Shown: positions 31,680 to 40,452 of the stretch, one piece after another | Layout: each line of letters begins with the position of its first letter | Position numbering within the stretch: position 1 is the stretch's first letter | Source: COE1 sp949066965 | GTDB lineage: Bacteria; Bacillota; Clostridia; Lachnospirales; Lachnospiraceae | Reading direction: 5' to 3' | Assembly: GCA_949066965.1 (NCBI GenBank) | Contig: CARTDA010000014.1 | Coordinates: 23,377 to 87,376 of the forward strand | Length of the DNA: 64,000 nt | Notes under the pieces: model-generated | Told to the model about the DNA's origin: nothing | The model's database searches: none | The model's input: only the letters and a program-made list of their open reading frames with translations | Program-made: the position numbers and the translations under genes

Positions 31680-32243
31680 TTAAAGACCTTGGAGTTTTCG
31701 GTTCAGCTTGGCATAAATCCACTCCGTCATCCATGGTTCTGTACACGCCTTTAATGCCCCGTCCAGCGGAAACCATTTCACACCGCTGTTCTCATCGGGC
31801 TTGATGCGCAGCACCTCCTGTTCCTCTGCTTCCAACAAATATGTGACATTCAGGTGGAGGTGCGACGGCACGTAGCTACCGCGCTTGATATGTCCGTCCA
31901 CAGTCAGAATCTCGACAGAAAAAATCCCGTCAGAAACCGTCGTGATATTTTTAACCCCGGTTTCCTCCATCGCCTCCCTCCTTGCCACTGCAAGCAAGTC
32001 TGCATCCCCATCTGCATGTCCTCCTGTCCATGACCATGAATGATAAATATTGTGATAAATCATCAGCAGTTTTGTGTGCTCCTTATTGACAAGCCATGAG
32101 GAAGCCGTAAAATGTGCTGTCCGATTGTCACGCGTCAGGAGATTATCCTGTGTTTTTAACAGGTTAAGCATAACATTTTTATCATTTTCTTCCTGTTCAT
32201 TAAATGGTATGTAAGACTGAATTGACTGAATTAATTTCTGCAT
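31680..32243 (-). CDS. NUDIX hydrolase
   Basis: A 187-residue protein. The NUDIX box GGHADGDADLLAVARREAME followed by ETGV (G-x5-E replaced by G-x5-D at its first acidic position, then R-E-A-x2-E-E) is near residues 78-101. A WSWTGGHA strand precedes it. The C-terminal portion is normal for the fold. NUDIX enzymes hydrolyse nucleoside diphosphates linked to another group; the substrate cannot be told here. It lies 29 bases downstream of the histidine kinase gene and may be its operon partner. Confidence 0.9.
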   Translation of the reverse strand: MQKLIQSIQSYIPFNEQEENDKNVMLNLLKTQDNLLTRDNRTAHFTASSWLVNKEHTKLLMIYHNIYHSWSWTGGHADGDADLLAVARREAMEETGVKNITTVSDGIFSVEILTVDGHIKRGSYVPSHLHLNVTYLLEAEEQEVLRIKPDENSGVKWFPLDGALKACTEPWMTEWIYAKLNRKLQGL

Positions 32244-32272
32244 GGTAATTACCTGCCTTTCTCATTCTGTGT

Positions 32273-33637
32273 TTATCGTTCCGTTTCCAGCATCATCATG
32301 ACACTCAGGCAAAATTCGCCGTCGTTTAGGGTAATGTCAATGTCCCCGTCATATTTCCTCGCAACCCTGCGAATATTGACCAGCCCATAACCATGACCAT
32401 CTTTCTTCTCCTTACATGTGACCGGAAGCCCGCTTTCCATGTCCCATTGCAGGCTTTCCTGAAAATCATTTCTGACCTCTATCATGTATGCGTTATTCCT
32501 GCGGTATGAACGAACATCGACATACTGTACCGCTTGTTCCACTGCATTCTGCAGGGCGTTATTTAGGATGATGCTCACATCAAACGCATTTGCCGTGGTT
32601 TCTGTCGGATATTGAAAAGCGGCATGAAATTGGAGCTTTCTTTTCTGCGCTTCGTTCTTTTGTTCCTGCAAAATCACATCTGTCACGGGATTTCCGGTTC
32701 TGATATCTCCTGCAGCTTCCAAAAAAGCCACAGATAATTCTGCGCTGTATGCCTTTGCCTCATCCGCCTTATCGCCAGCATAAAGCCTTTCGATCGTCAG
32801 CAGGTGGTTTGCCATGTCATGCTTCATGCTTCGAATATTCTGGTACAGTTGTTCCACTTGGCCGATATGCTGCCGGATGCTTTCCATCTGCGCCGCAAGA
32901 AGTTCATTCTGAAGTTTTTCACGCTGATTTGCCTGTATCCTCTGATACAGCATGACTACAACCACAACTGCGGCCGCCGATACCACATAGTACAGCAGCG
33001 CCAGCGCCTCATAAGACTCTGTTCTTTTTCCATTCTCTATAATATAAAAGGTGCGATAGTACCGCAGGATTTCAAACCCCGCCATTCCGGTGAAGGAGGG
33101 AACGCAGAGCATCAGAAGCTCCCTCTTTGTCATCTTCGCCTGTTTGTATGTGTACGCCTTTACGATACAGGAGACGCCAATCGCTATCAGTACGCTTTCC
33201 GCCACAAGGCGAAGGCACAGCATGCATACATACAAGGCAAGCCATAGTTCCAGATGCACTGCCATGAACTCTGTACATTCCGCATAGTGATAGACATTAT
33301 CGTACAAAATATCCGCCATTGCAAAAGCAAACCAGTGCAGCGAGAAAAAGGTGACAGTGAGAAACACCTTCTGCGCATGGTTTCTCCTGTCTATCCGACA
33401 CATGACACAGAACCCGGCAGAAAACGCGACACCATTTATAACGTAATAATCCTCATGAAGCGAGATGATGTGGCACAGGAACAGAATTAGAAAATAAACT
33501 GCACTAATGCGGAATACCCCCCTCTTATTTTTCAGAAACGGCTTTGCAAGTCTGACATAAAAATATCCACTAACGGCAATCTCGGCAATTGCAGCCAGAT
33601 CGGACATCAGTGTCCACTGCAATTCATTGTGCATCAT
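32273..33637 (-). CDS. AgrC-type sensor histidine kinase (GHKL ATPase)
   Basis: A 454-residue membrane kinase. Six or seven hydrophobic segments fill residues 10-235. A coiled coil (QREKLQNELLAAQMESIRQH) leads to the phosphoacceptor region SMKHDMANHLLTIERL (His near 270), the H-D-x-x-N-H form typical of AgrC/VirS-like kinases. The GHKL domain has ILNNALQNAVEQA near 355 and a GHGYGLVNIRRVARKYDG glycine box near 414. It overlaps the LytTR regulator gene by 14 bases. Peptide or quorum sensing is a family-based guess; no AgrD-like peptide or AgrB is visible. Confidence 0.92.
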   Translation of the reverse strand: MMHNELQWTLMSDLAAIAEIAVSGYFYVRLAKPFLKNKRGVFRISAVYFLILFLCHIISLHEDYYVINGVAFSAGFCVMCRIDRRNHAQKVFLTVTFFSLHWFAFAMADILYDNVYHYAECTEFMAVHLELWLALYVCMLCLRLVAESVLIAIGVSCIVKAYTYKQAKMTKRELLMLCVPSFTGMAGFEILRYYRTFYIIENGKRTESYEALALLYYVVSAAAVVVVVMLYQRIQANQREKLQNELLAAQMESIRQHIGQVEQLYQNIRSMKHDMANHLLTIERLYAGDKADEAKAYSAELSVAFLEAAGDIRTGNPVTDVILQEQKNEAQKRKLQFHAAFQYPTETTANAFDVSIILNNALQNAVEQAVQYVDVRSYRRNNAYMIEVRNDFQESLQWDMESGLPVTCKEKKDGHGYGLVNIRRVARKYDGDIDITLNDGEFCLSVMMMLETER

Positions 33638-34337
33638 TTTCTGTCCCTTTCCTGCGAATAAAGCGCAGATAACATTTCACGAAATCCTGATAATTCTGCT
33701 TTGCCATGAGTACCCGTCCTTTTTCCAGATAAATAGTTGTGACATCGTATTTTCTGATATAGTTCATATTGACAAGATACGCCCTGTGGGGACGGTAGAA
33801 ATCCTCTCCCACTTTTTTCTCAAGCTCTTTCATTTTTCCGTAATATTCAATCTCGTCCTGCAAAGTATGCAAAATGATTTTGCGGTCAAACACCTCAGCA
33901 TACATGATTTCCTGAGGATTGACCGTGATATGCTCCCCGCCTTTGGTAATCACAAGGCTCGCGGCAGTCTGCACTCTTTTTTCTGCAAGACGTTTTACGG
34001 CAGTTTGCAGCACGTTGGCAAACTTGTCATCATCAAAGGGCTTTACCAGATAATGAAACGCCTCCACATCAAATGCCTGAAAGACGTACTCCTCCAGCGC
34101 CGTCACAAAAATGATGGCTGCCTGCCTGTTTTTGGCGCGAAATTCCCTAGCGGTCTGCATTCCGTCCTTGCCTGGCATCTGAATATCCAGCAGCAGAATA
34201 TCTGTCGGTGTATCCGCCAGCAGTAGCTCCTCCCCTGACGGATACAGCGCCAGCTCTGCTGAGGGAAACAAGCTTCGTATCTTATCCGCCAACAGTTCGC
34301 GGACATTTTTTTCATCATCACATACAGCGATCTGCAT
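33624..34337 (-). CDS. LytTR-family response regulator
   Basis: A 237-residue regulator. The receiver domain (MQIAVCDDEKNVRELLADKI, phospho-Asp in DILLLDIQMPGKDGM near 51, K in YLVKPFDD near 99) is followed by a LytTR DNA-binding domain (EHITVNPQEIMYAEVFDRKI and YRPHRAYLVNMNYIRKYD). It is the partner of the histidine kinase whose gene overlaps its 3' end. It lies 58 bases downstream of a MATE exporter gene, probably on the same transcript. Confidence 0.94.
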   Translation of the reverse strand: MQIAVCDDEKNVRELLADKIRSLFPSAELALYPSGEELLLADTPTDILLLDIQMPGKDGMQTAREFRAKNRQAAIIFVTALEEYVFQAFDVEAFHYLVKPFDDDKFANVLQTAVKRLAEKRVQTAASLVITKGGEHITVNPQEIMYAEVFDRKIILHTLQDEIEYYGKMKELEKKVGEDFYRPHRAYLVNMNYIRKYDVTTIYLEKGRVLMAKQNYQDFVKCYLRFIRRKGTENDAQ

Positions 34338-34395
34338 TGCCTCACTTCCCTTGTAATGTCAAACTCTCTTAACAACCCCCATGTTGTGCCCCATT

Positions 34396-35739
34396 CTATA
34401 TAAGACAACTCTTTTTGCGTCTGCGCCCAGACACATAAAAGTACACTCCCGCCGCGTCCGCAAGCATCCACCCTATCGGCACGGACAGCCAAATACCTGT
34501 CACACCGACGGACTCAATCGACGACAATAGATATGCGAGCAGCACGCGCATTCCAAGAGACACCACTGTGAGAATCACGGAGATGCCGGGCTTGTTGACT
34601 GCGCGAAAATACCCATAAAACAAAAATAATAGTCCAATGCCAAAGTAAAAAGATGCCTCGATGCGCAGATAGCCCACGCCGACAAGCACCGCGTCTGCAC
34701 TGCTCTCATCGAGAAACAGCGACATAAGCGGTTTCGCAAAGCGGACTACCACCATGGAAATCACTGCGCAGAACACAAATGCGCCAATCACCGCATCCCG
34801 CATTCCCCTGCGGATTCGCTCACTTTTCCCTGCACCATAGTTCTGCGCCACATAGGTCGAGAACGCATTGCCGAAATCCTGCACTGGCGCGTAGGCAAAT
34901 GAGTCGATTTTGACAGCCGCCGCAAACGCTGCCATCACCACGGAGCCGAAGCTGTTGACCAGCCCCTGTACCATCAAAATGCCAAAATTCATGACAGACT
35001 GCTGAAGGCACGTCAATGATGACAGACCGAGCAGTTCTTTTAGAATATATGGATTCCAATGCCTGTTTTCCTTTCTGATATGTACTTCAGGATATTTTTT
35101 CACGCAGTACACCAGAATGCCGATGCCTGCCGCATACTGCGAAATGACAGTCGCTGCCGCTGCCCCGCCGACGCCCCACATCAGCACCCTGATAAAAAAT
35201 AAATCCAGAACGATATTCAGCACGGCAGAAAATCCCAGAAAGCAGAGCGGCATCAGCGAATTGCCAAGCGCGCGCATAAAATTTGCGGCAAAGTTATACA
35301 GGAACGTCGCCGCAATCCCTGCAAATATCAACAAAAGATACTCTTTCATAAACGGGGCAACCTCCCCGGGCACACGAAGGAATGCAAGAATGCCATAAAT
35401 TCCTGCATAGACGAGGATGTTCAGCGCCAAGGTGACAGTTCCAATCATCAGAAATGCCATGTAGATTCCCTGTTGCAGCCTGTCATGGTCGCGCCTGCCA
35501 AACTGCATAGAAAAAAAGGCACTGCTGCCCATGCAGAGCCCTAATATAATGGATGTCACAAAAACCATCAGTGTGTAGGAGGAGCCCACTGCCGCCAGCG
35601 CGTTTCTGCCCAGGTAACGCCCGACAATCAGTGTGTCCACCACATTGTAAAGCTGTTGAAGCACATTGCCCACCATGATTGGGAAAGAGAACTTCAACAG
35701 ATTTATCATAATATTTCCCTGTGTCAAATCATGATTCAT
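34396..35739 (-). CDS. MATE family efflux transporter
   Basis: A 447-residue protein with twelve membrane helices. It has the N-terminal MATE hallmark FSFPIMVGNVLQQLYNVVDT and VGRYLGRNALAAVGSSYT, and the second-half equivalent LGLSSLTCLQQSVMNFGILM. MATE proteins export drugs or metabolites with Na+ or H+. Its gene has a consensus promoter, and the response regulator and kinase genes follow it, so the two-component system may control or be co-expressed with the exporter. The substrate is unknown. Confidence 0.93.
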   Translation of the reverse strand: MNHDLTQGNIMINLLKFSFPIMVGNVLQQLYNVVDTLIVGRYLGRNALAAVGSSYTLMVFVTSIILGLCMGSSAFFSMQFGRRDHDRLQQGIYMAFLMIGTVTLALNILVYAGIYGILAFLRVPGEVAPFMKEYLLLIFAGIAATFLYNFAANFMRALGNSLMPLCFLGFSAVLNIVLDLFFIRVLMWGVGGAAAATVISQYAAGIGILVYCVKKYPEVHIRKENRHWNPYILKELLGLSSLTCLQQSVMNFGILMVQGLVNSFGSVVMAAFAAAVKIDSFAYAPVQDFGNAFSTYVAQNYGAGKSERIRRGMRDAVIGAFVFCAVISMVVVRFAKPLMSLFLDESSADAVLVGVGYLRIEASFYFGIGLLFLFYGYFRAVNKPGISVILTVVSLGMRVLLAYLLSSIESVGVTGIWLSVPIGWMLADAAGVYFYVSGRRRKKSCLI

Positions 35740-35783
35740 CTGTACGTCCTAACGGTTCCTTAGATTTTTTCAAGCATGCCCTA

Positions 35784-35812
35784 AGTATAATCAGGATACC
35801 GGCTCTTGTCAA
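35784..35812 (-). promoter_or_regulatory. Promoter of the MATE/two-component operon
   Basis: On the minus strand: consensus -35 TTGACA (35807-35812), a 17-base spacer, -10 TATACT (35784-35789). Confidence 0.82.
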
Positions 35813-35849
35813 GAATGCAGGCGTGCAAAATCACATTTCACACCACAGG

Positions 35850-36125
35850 TTATTTCCGTTTTTTAAATTTCCGTTTTTTAAAAAAATCCTCTTCTTTTCC
35901 TTCCAGAAACAGCCAGATCAGCTCCTCCTTATACTCTTCCGTCATAATGCAGTGGTATTTTCTACAGTACGTGCATATCGGGCAGCTATCATTCGTGCAG
36001 TTTTTTACTTTAAAACACTTAATAAAGACTATCAGCCGGATGATATTTCCAACAACGATTGACGTCCAGAATATTGCAATATATACAGAAACAATCTGTT
36101 CAATTATCGAATCTATCGGTTCCAT
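35850..36125 (-). CDS. Small cysteine-containing membrane protein
   Basis: A 91-residue protein, start behind AGGAG. A hydrophobic helix covers about residues 10-34 (VSVYIAIFWTSIVVGNIIRL). A cysteine cluster (CTNDSCPICTYCRKYHC, residues 43-59) with C-x2-C spacings could bind zinc. The C-terminus is extremely basic (FFKKRKFKKRK). I do not recognise the family. It lies upstream of the MATE promoter and is divergent from the XRE-type regulator. Confidence 0.62.
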   Translation of the reverse strand: MEPIDSIIEQIVSVYIAIFWTSIVVGNIIRLIVFIKCFKVKNCTNDSCPICTYCRKYHCIMTEEYKEELIWLFLEGKEEDFFKKRKFKKRK

Positions 36126-36276
36126 TCCATTCTCCTTTCTTGTCCCAGTCTGTACATTCAGACATAAACAACACCCTTTTTAGTTATACCATATGGTGAA
36201 CTTTTGCACAAGTGGATTTATTCACTATTGTTAAAATATTAGTATCTGGGGAAATATACACATGGAGGTGATGAAT

Positions 36277-36480
36277 GTGATTGATTATTCGCCGCTTTGG
36301 GAGACCATGAAAAAGAAAAAAATCAGCCAGTATGTCCTCTTGCAGAAAGATATCAACAACAAAACCTTGGATTACCTGCGAAAAAACAAAAACATTACCC
36401 TGCTGACTGTTGAAAAGCTATGTGATGCACTGGACTGTACGCCAAATGATATTGTACGGTTTAAGAAAGATGGCAGTTAA
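36277..36480 (+). CDS. XRE-type small HTH regulator
   Basis: A 67-residue helix-turn-helix protein: PLWETMKKKKISQYVLLQKD, NNKTLDYLRKNKNITLLTVE, KLCDALDCTPNDIVRF. This is the Cro/CI family of short clostridial regulators (DUF739/YozG-like). I place the start at GTG 36277, eight bases after GGAGG; an ATG at 36262 overlaps that site and would add five residues. It is followed at once by a terminator, so it is monocistronic. The target is unknown; divergent genes nearby are candidates. Confidence 0.85.
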   Translation: MIDYSPLWETMKKKKISQYVLLQKDINNKTLDYLRKNKNITLLTVEKLCDALDCTPNDIVRFKKDGS

Positions 36481-36509
36481 GGACATGAGAAAAGTAATCC
36501 CATGTCCTT
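36479..36509 (+). terminator. Terminator of the XRE regulator gene
   Basis: AAGGACATG and CATGTCCTT (9-bp perfect stem, 36479-36487 and 36501-36509) start at the stop codon itself. The T-run after it is weak. Confidence 0.62.
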
Positions 36510-36611
36510 AACTGTATCCTCATTTTTTTACTCTATAACTTCCCAGTATCCATTCTTATCTGCCCCATGTCGCATTATTTTTTCCTCACTTGTTGCGACA
36601 TTTGGTATCTG

Positions 36612-37259
36612 CTATGATTTCATAATCTTTACCAGTCTGCTTGTTCCAAGTCTGTCAGCGCCAAGGCGGATAAACTCCTCCGCATCCTCAAAAGACGCAA
36701 TTCCCCCAGCCGCCTTTATTTTCACATCTTTTCCGACATGTTCCCGCATCAGTTCGACATCGGCAAACACCGCACCCGCAGCAGAAAAGCCTGTCGATGT
36801 CTTAATATACTCTGCCCCTGCTTTCGTGACGATTTCACACATTTTAATCTTCTCCTCCTCCGTGAGCAGGCAGGTTTCAATAATGACCTTTAACAGCTTT
36901 CCGCCGCACGCCTCATGGACCTGGCGTATCTCGTCTTCCACCGCCTGGTAGTTTTTATCCTTGAGGTCTCCGATATTGATTACCATGTCGATTTCTTCTG
37001 CCCCATTGGCAACTGCGTCCTTTGTCTCATATACCTTCACGGCAGTTGTGCTGTACCCATTCGGGAAGCCGATTACGGTGCATATCGGCAGCTTCCCGCC
37101 CACATACTCTGCCGCACGTTTTACATAGGATGCCGGAATACACGCTGACGCAGTTTCAAACTGCATTGCGTCGTCAAGAATCTGGCGGATTTCCTCCCAT
37201 GTGGCAGTCTGGCTAAGCAGTGTATGGTCAACAATTTTTAATACATCCTTCTTTTCCAT
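36612..37259 (-). CDS. deoC: Deoxyribose-phosphate aldolase
   Basis: A 215-residue class I aldolase. Motifs are DHTLLSQTATWEEI, VIGFPNGYSTT, the Schiff-base region EYIKTSTGFSAAGA (Lys near 153) and IKAAGGIASFEDAEEFI (second Lys near 182). It splits 2-deoxyribose 5-phosphate into acetaldehyde and glyceraldehyde 3-phosphate, the last step of deoxynucleoside catabolism. It is the final gene of the nucleoside block. After its TAG stop the frame stays open for 27 more codons (ending GADKNGYWEVIE), which may be a former extension. Confidence 0.95.
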   Translation of the reverse strand: MEKKDVLKIVDHTLLSQTATWEEIRQILDDAMQFETASACIPASYVKRAAEYVGGKLPICTVIGFPNGYSTTAVKVYETKDAVANGAEEIDMVINIGDLKDKNYQAVEDEIRQVHEACGGKLLKVIIETCLLTEEEKIKMCEIVTKAGAEYIKTSTGFSAAGAVFADVELMREHVGKDVKIKAAGGIASFEDAEEFIRLGADRLGTSRLVKIMKS

Positions 37260-37297
37260 AATATATCCTTTCCAATGTCCTCACTTTATTTTATACT

Positions 37298-37321
37298 GCA
37301 CGGCAAAAAGATTTGCCGTGC
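37298..37321 (-). terminator. Hairpin between deoB and deoC
   Basis: GCACGGCAAA and TTTGCCGTGC form a perfect 10-bp stem with a 4-base loop, starting 12 bases after the deoB stop. No T-run follows, so it may mark RNA processing or partial termination. Confidence 0.6.
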
Positions 37322-37332
37322 TATTGTTATAC

Positions 37333-38523
37333 TTAGTATAGTTTTCCAAGAATCGATTTTCCGATTGTTCCCTCTGGCATTGCAACCCCGAAATTATCCG
37401 CGATTGTCGCACCAATCACCGCAAATGTATCCGCGTCATCCAGCTTCCCGAATCCTGACATGGAAGGAGAATACGCAAGGAATGGGACTTTTTCCCTTGT
37501 GTGGTCGGTTCCGGTGTGTGTCGGGTCATTCCCATGGTCTGCCGTGATAATCAGCAGGTCATCCCCACCAAGCAGCTCCAGCAGCACTCCCAGTTTCTCG
37601 TCAAACCGTTCCAGCTCCTGCGCATATCCCTCCACGTTGCGGCGGTGTCCCCACAAGGCATCAAAATCCACGAGATTGACATAGCAAAGCCCCTCGAAAT
37701 CCCTGCCTGCAATTTCAATCGTCTGCTCCATTCCGTGTACGGAACTTTTGGACTTGTTGGACTCCGTCAGTCCCTCGCCGTCAAAAATGTCAAAGATTTT
37801 TCCGACCGATATCACGTCAAATCCGGCATCCTTTAAGGCATTGAGCGCTGTCCGTCCAAACGGCTTCAGCGCATAGTCATGGCGGTTGCTGGTTCTCCTG
37901 AATTCCCCCTTTTTCTTCCCGACATAGGGTCTGGCTATGATTCGCCCTACTTTCCATTCATCCTTCATTGTAATTTCACGCGCAATTTCACAGCAGCGGT
38001 ATAATTCATCCAGTCCGAATGTCTCCTCGTTCCCGCAAATCTGAAGGACGGAATCGGCGGATGTATAAACAATCATATGACCAGTTGCAATTTCCTCCTC
38101 TGCCAGCTCGTCAAGGATTTCCGTTCCGCTCGCGCTTTTATTGCCGATAATCACGCGCCCTGTCCTCCTGGACAATTCATCCAGAAGTTCTTTTGGAAAA
38201 CCGTTTTCTGTAAAGGTTTTAAATGGTTTTGTGATATGGAGCCCCATCATTTCCCAGTGTCCGGTCATGGTATCTTTCCCGGTGCTTGCTTCCGACAAAC
38301 ATGCGTAGTATCCCATTGGACGATCCACTGCCCCGACCTGCTTTAGCGGGTGGAGGTTCGCCATGCCGATTTTTTGCAGGTTGGGAATGGCAAACGTCTC
38401 TCTTGCCTGGGAAATATGTCCCAGTGTATCTGTCCCGGCGTCCCCGTAATCAGCCGCATCCGGTAATGCCCCCACGCCGAGCGAATCAATAACAATCGTA
38501 AATATACGCTTATATTTTCCCAT
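37333..38523 (-). CDS. deoB: Phosphopentomutase
   Basis: A 396-residue alkaline-phosphatase-superfamily mutase starting at ATG 38521-38523 behind AAAGGAG. The N-terminus IFTIVIDSLGVGALPDAADY holds the metal Asp and is followed by DTLGHIS (nucleophile Thr). The C-terminal metal motif is IITADHGNDPTHTGTDHTRE. It interconverts ribose or deoxyribose 1- and 5-phosphates, linking punA to deoC. The order punA-deoB-deoC matches the pathway. Length is standard. Confidence 0.96.
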   Translation of the reverse strand: MGKYKRIFTIVIDSLGVGALPDAADYGDAGTDTLGHISQARETFAIPNLQKIGMANLHPLKQVGAVDRPMGYYACLSEASTGKDTMTGHWEMMGLHITKPFKTFTENGFPKELLDELSRRTGRVIIGNKSASGTEILDELAEEEIATGHMIVYTSADSVLQICGNEETFGLDELYRCCEIAREITMKDEWKVGRIIARPYVGKKKGEFRRTSNRHDYALKPFGRTALNALKDAGFDVISVGKIFDIFDGEGLTESNKSKSSVHGMEQTIEIAGRDFEGLCYVNLVDFDALWGHRRNVEGYAQELERFDEKLGVLLELLGGDDLLIITADHGNDPTHTGTDHTREKVPFLAYSPSMSGFGKLDDADTFAVIGATIADNFGVAMPEGTIGKSILGKLY

Positions 38524-38547
38524 AGTCTTCTCCTTTAAACACACCCG

Positions 38548-38587
38548 ATTATACTGGCGATCAAAAAGACTGACCGCTCAGTATAAT
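38548..38587. repeat. Dispersed hairpin repeat, copy 3
   Basis: This is the most complete copy. Outer arms ATTATACTG and CAGTATAAT are perfect inverted repeats; the core AAGACTGACC is shared with copies 1 and 2. It lies between punA and deoB. Confidence 0.78.
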
Positions 38588-38642
38588 ATGATGCGCACAA
38601 CCGCATGAGGAAATATGCCGCTGTGCGGCTGCGGTTGGCGCG

Positions 38643-38675
38643 ATACTCACGGCAGATTTCATCTGTCGTGAGTAT
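38643..38675 (-). repeat. Strong hairpin containing the punA stop codon
   Basis: ATACTCACGGCAGAT (38643-38657) and ATCTGTCGTGAGTAT (38661-38675) are inverted over 15 bases with one mismatch and a 3-base loop. The last codons of punA and its TGA (38659-38661) lie in the stem and loop. No T-run follows. Confidence 0.7.
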
Positions 38676-39486
38676 ACATATTTGTGACAACCCTTGTGAC
38701 AAGTTCCTTGAAGGATTTCGATACACGGTCAGCTGTCTCCTGCACTTCCTGATGATTGAGCTGCTGTCTGGAAATCCCTGCTGCCATGTTTGTAATGCAT
38801 GAAATGCCGCAGACCTCCAGTCCCATATGGCGCGCTGCCATCGCCTCACACGCCGTACTCATGCCGACGGCATCGCCGCCCCACGCTTTTGCCATTCTGA
38901 TTTCGGCAGGCGTCTCATAGCTTGGTCCTGTAAACTGCACATAGACACCTTCCTTAATATCGATGCTGCATGCCTTTGCACAGTCCCGTATCACATTCCG
39001 CAGGCGCATGCTGTACACCTCGCTCATATCCGGAAACCGGGTGCCAAGCTCCTCGATGTTTGGACCTATCAGCGGGCTTGGAACTGCCGTTGTGATATGG
39101 TCGGTAATCATCATAAAGTCACCCGGCTGAAAGGTCTCATTGATTCCGCCAGCCGCATTGGTCAGGAGGAGCTTTTTTGCGCCGAGCAGCCCCATCAGCC
39201 GCGTCGGGAGCACGACCTCCTGCATCGGATAGCCCTCATAGTAGTGGACACGCCCCTGCATGATTACCACCGGTGTCTCCCCGACATATCCAAACACAAA
39301 ACGTCCCTTGTGTCCCTTTACGGTTGACACTGGAAATCCCTCGATATCAGTATATTCCACTGTACCCGCAATCTTGATTCCGTCTGCGTAATCGCCCAGT
39401 CCGGAACCCAGAATAACGGCAGCCTCCGGCTGGAAATCAATTTTTTGCCTGACACTGGCAAGGCAGGTCATTAACTTGTTATACAT
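38659..39486 (-). CDS. punA: Purine-nucleoside phosphorylase (trimeric type)
   Basis: A 275-residue PNP: phosphate site ILGSGLGDYAD near residue 26, the GRVHYYEGY segment near 78-86, LLTNAAGGIN near 107, the base-binding FTGPSYETPAEI near 188 and the MSTACEAMAARHMG segment, with the Asn in SCITNMAAG near 236. It converts purine (deoxy)nucleosides and Pi to base and (deoxy)ribose 1-phosphate. It follows the uptake genes by 24 bases and precedes deoB. Length is typical of the low-molecular-mass class. Confidence 0.96.
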   Translation of the reverse strand: MYNKLMTCLASVRQKIDFQPEAAVILGSGLGDYADGIKIAGTVEYTDIEGFPVSTVKGHKGRFVFGYVGETPVVIMQGRVHYYEGYPMQEVVLPTRLMGLLGAKKLLLTNAAGGINETFQPGDFMMITDHITTAVPSPLIGPNIEELGTRFPDMSEVYSMRLRNVIRDCAKACSIDIKEGVYVQFTGPSYETPAEIRMAKAWGGDAVGMSTACEAMAARHMGLEVCGISCITNMAAGISRQQLNHQEVQETADRVSKSFKELVTRVVTNMYTHDR

Positions 39487-39510
39487 CTTTCCAACTCCTC
39501 TCCTGAAATG

Positions 39511-40452
39511 TTATCTCGCACCCTTGTCGTAGGGGATTCCCTCCGCCTTCGGCGCCCTAGATTTCTTTGACACAAACACAAGCACCACCAGCGAAATGAT
39601 ATACGGCAGCATATTGTAAATTGTGCTTGGGAGCTTGAGTGCCACCAGCGCGTCAAATCCCATATAGACATTGGAAAGTGCGCGGAACATTCCGAACAGC
39701 ACTGCCGTAAGCCCGATGTTGACTGGCTTCCACTGTCCGAAAATCATAACTGCGAGGGCAAGGAACCCAAAGCCTGCCACTCCGTTCTCGAACTTCCACT
39801 CGCTCACGCCTGCCGTGATGTAGACAAGCCCGCCCAGTCCGCCGAGCGCACCTGATATCAGCACACCTGCATAGCGCATTTTATAGACATTGATTCCGAC
39901 AGAATCCGCTGCCTGTGGATGCTCGCCGCAGGCACAGAGCCGCAGGCCAAACTTTGTCTTGTACAGCACGATATAGGAGGCAATCAGCACAAGCAGCGCT
40001 ATCAGCATGAACCAGTTAAACTCAAACGAACCGATATTCATGAGAAAAGCCTTCTTCGCCTGTCCATATACGACGGTAGAGGACACATTGTCCACGCTCT
40101 CCGCTGTGTTCACCGCCCGCACCAGAACAACTGCTATCGCTGGTCCTAAGAGATTTAATGCCGTTCCGACAAGCGTCTGATCCGCGCTGAACTTGATTGC
40201 GGCAATCCCGAGCAGCATGGAAAAAATCATTCCGCTGATGACACTTGCCAGTACTACGGTCAGAATTATGACTCCGGCAGCCGTCCCCGCAGGAATATAT
40301 TTCATTGTAAGCGCGCCGCCAAGTGCACCGATAACCATAATGCCTTCCAGACCGATATTGATGACGCCGCTATGTTCCGAAAAACATCCGCCGAGTGCAA
40401 CAAGCGTCAAAACAGAAGCAAATATCAATGTATACTGAATCAATAACAACAT
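39511..40452 (-). CDS. Nucleoside ABC transporter permease (second subunit)
   Basis: A 313-residue permease with about nine membrane helices, of the BPD_transp_2 family (NupQ/BmpD-like). The N-terminal EHSGVINIGLEGIMVIGAL is the family signature; the coupling region is LRACGEHPQAADSVGI-like (LRLCACGEHPQAADSVGI). It pairs with the permease encoded upstream; its first codon overlaps the last base of that gene. Together with the BMP lipoprotein and ATPase it imports nucleosides. Confidence 0.92.
   Translation of the reverse strand: MLLLIQYTLIFASVLTLVALGGCFSEHSGVINIGLEGIMVIGALGGALTMKYIPAGTAAGVIILTVVLASVISGMIFSMLLGIAAIKFSADQTLVGTALNLLGPAIAVVLVRAVNTAESVDNVSSTVVYGQAKKAFLMNIGSFEFNWFMLIALLVLIASYIVLYKTKFGLRLCACGEHPQAADSVGINVYKMRYAGVLISGALGGLGGLVYITAGVSEWKFENGVAGFGFLALAVMIFGQWKPVNIGLTAVLFGMFRALSNVYMGFDALVALKLPSTIYNMLPYIISLVVLVFVSKKSRAPKAEGIPYDKGAR

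Noticed and set aside
35749..35766. Possible further MITE end (GGTTCCTTAGA) upstream of the MATE gene
   Set aside because: Only about nine bases match the element border and the inner AATAACTTTTA part is absent. Chance similarity is likely.
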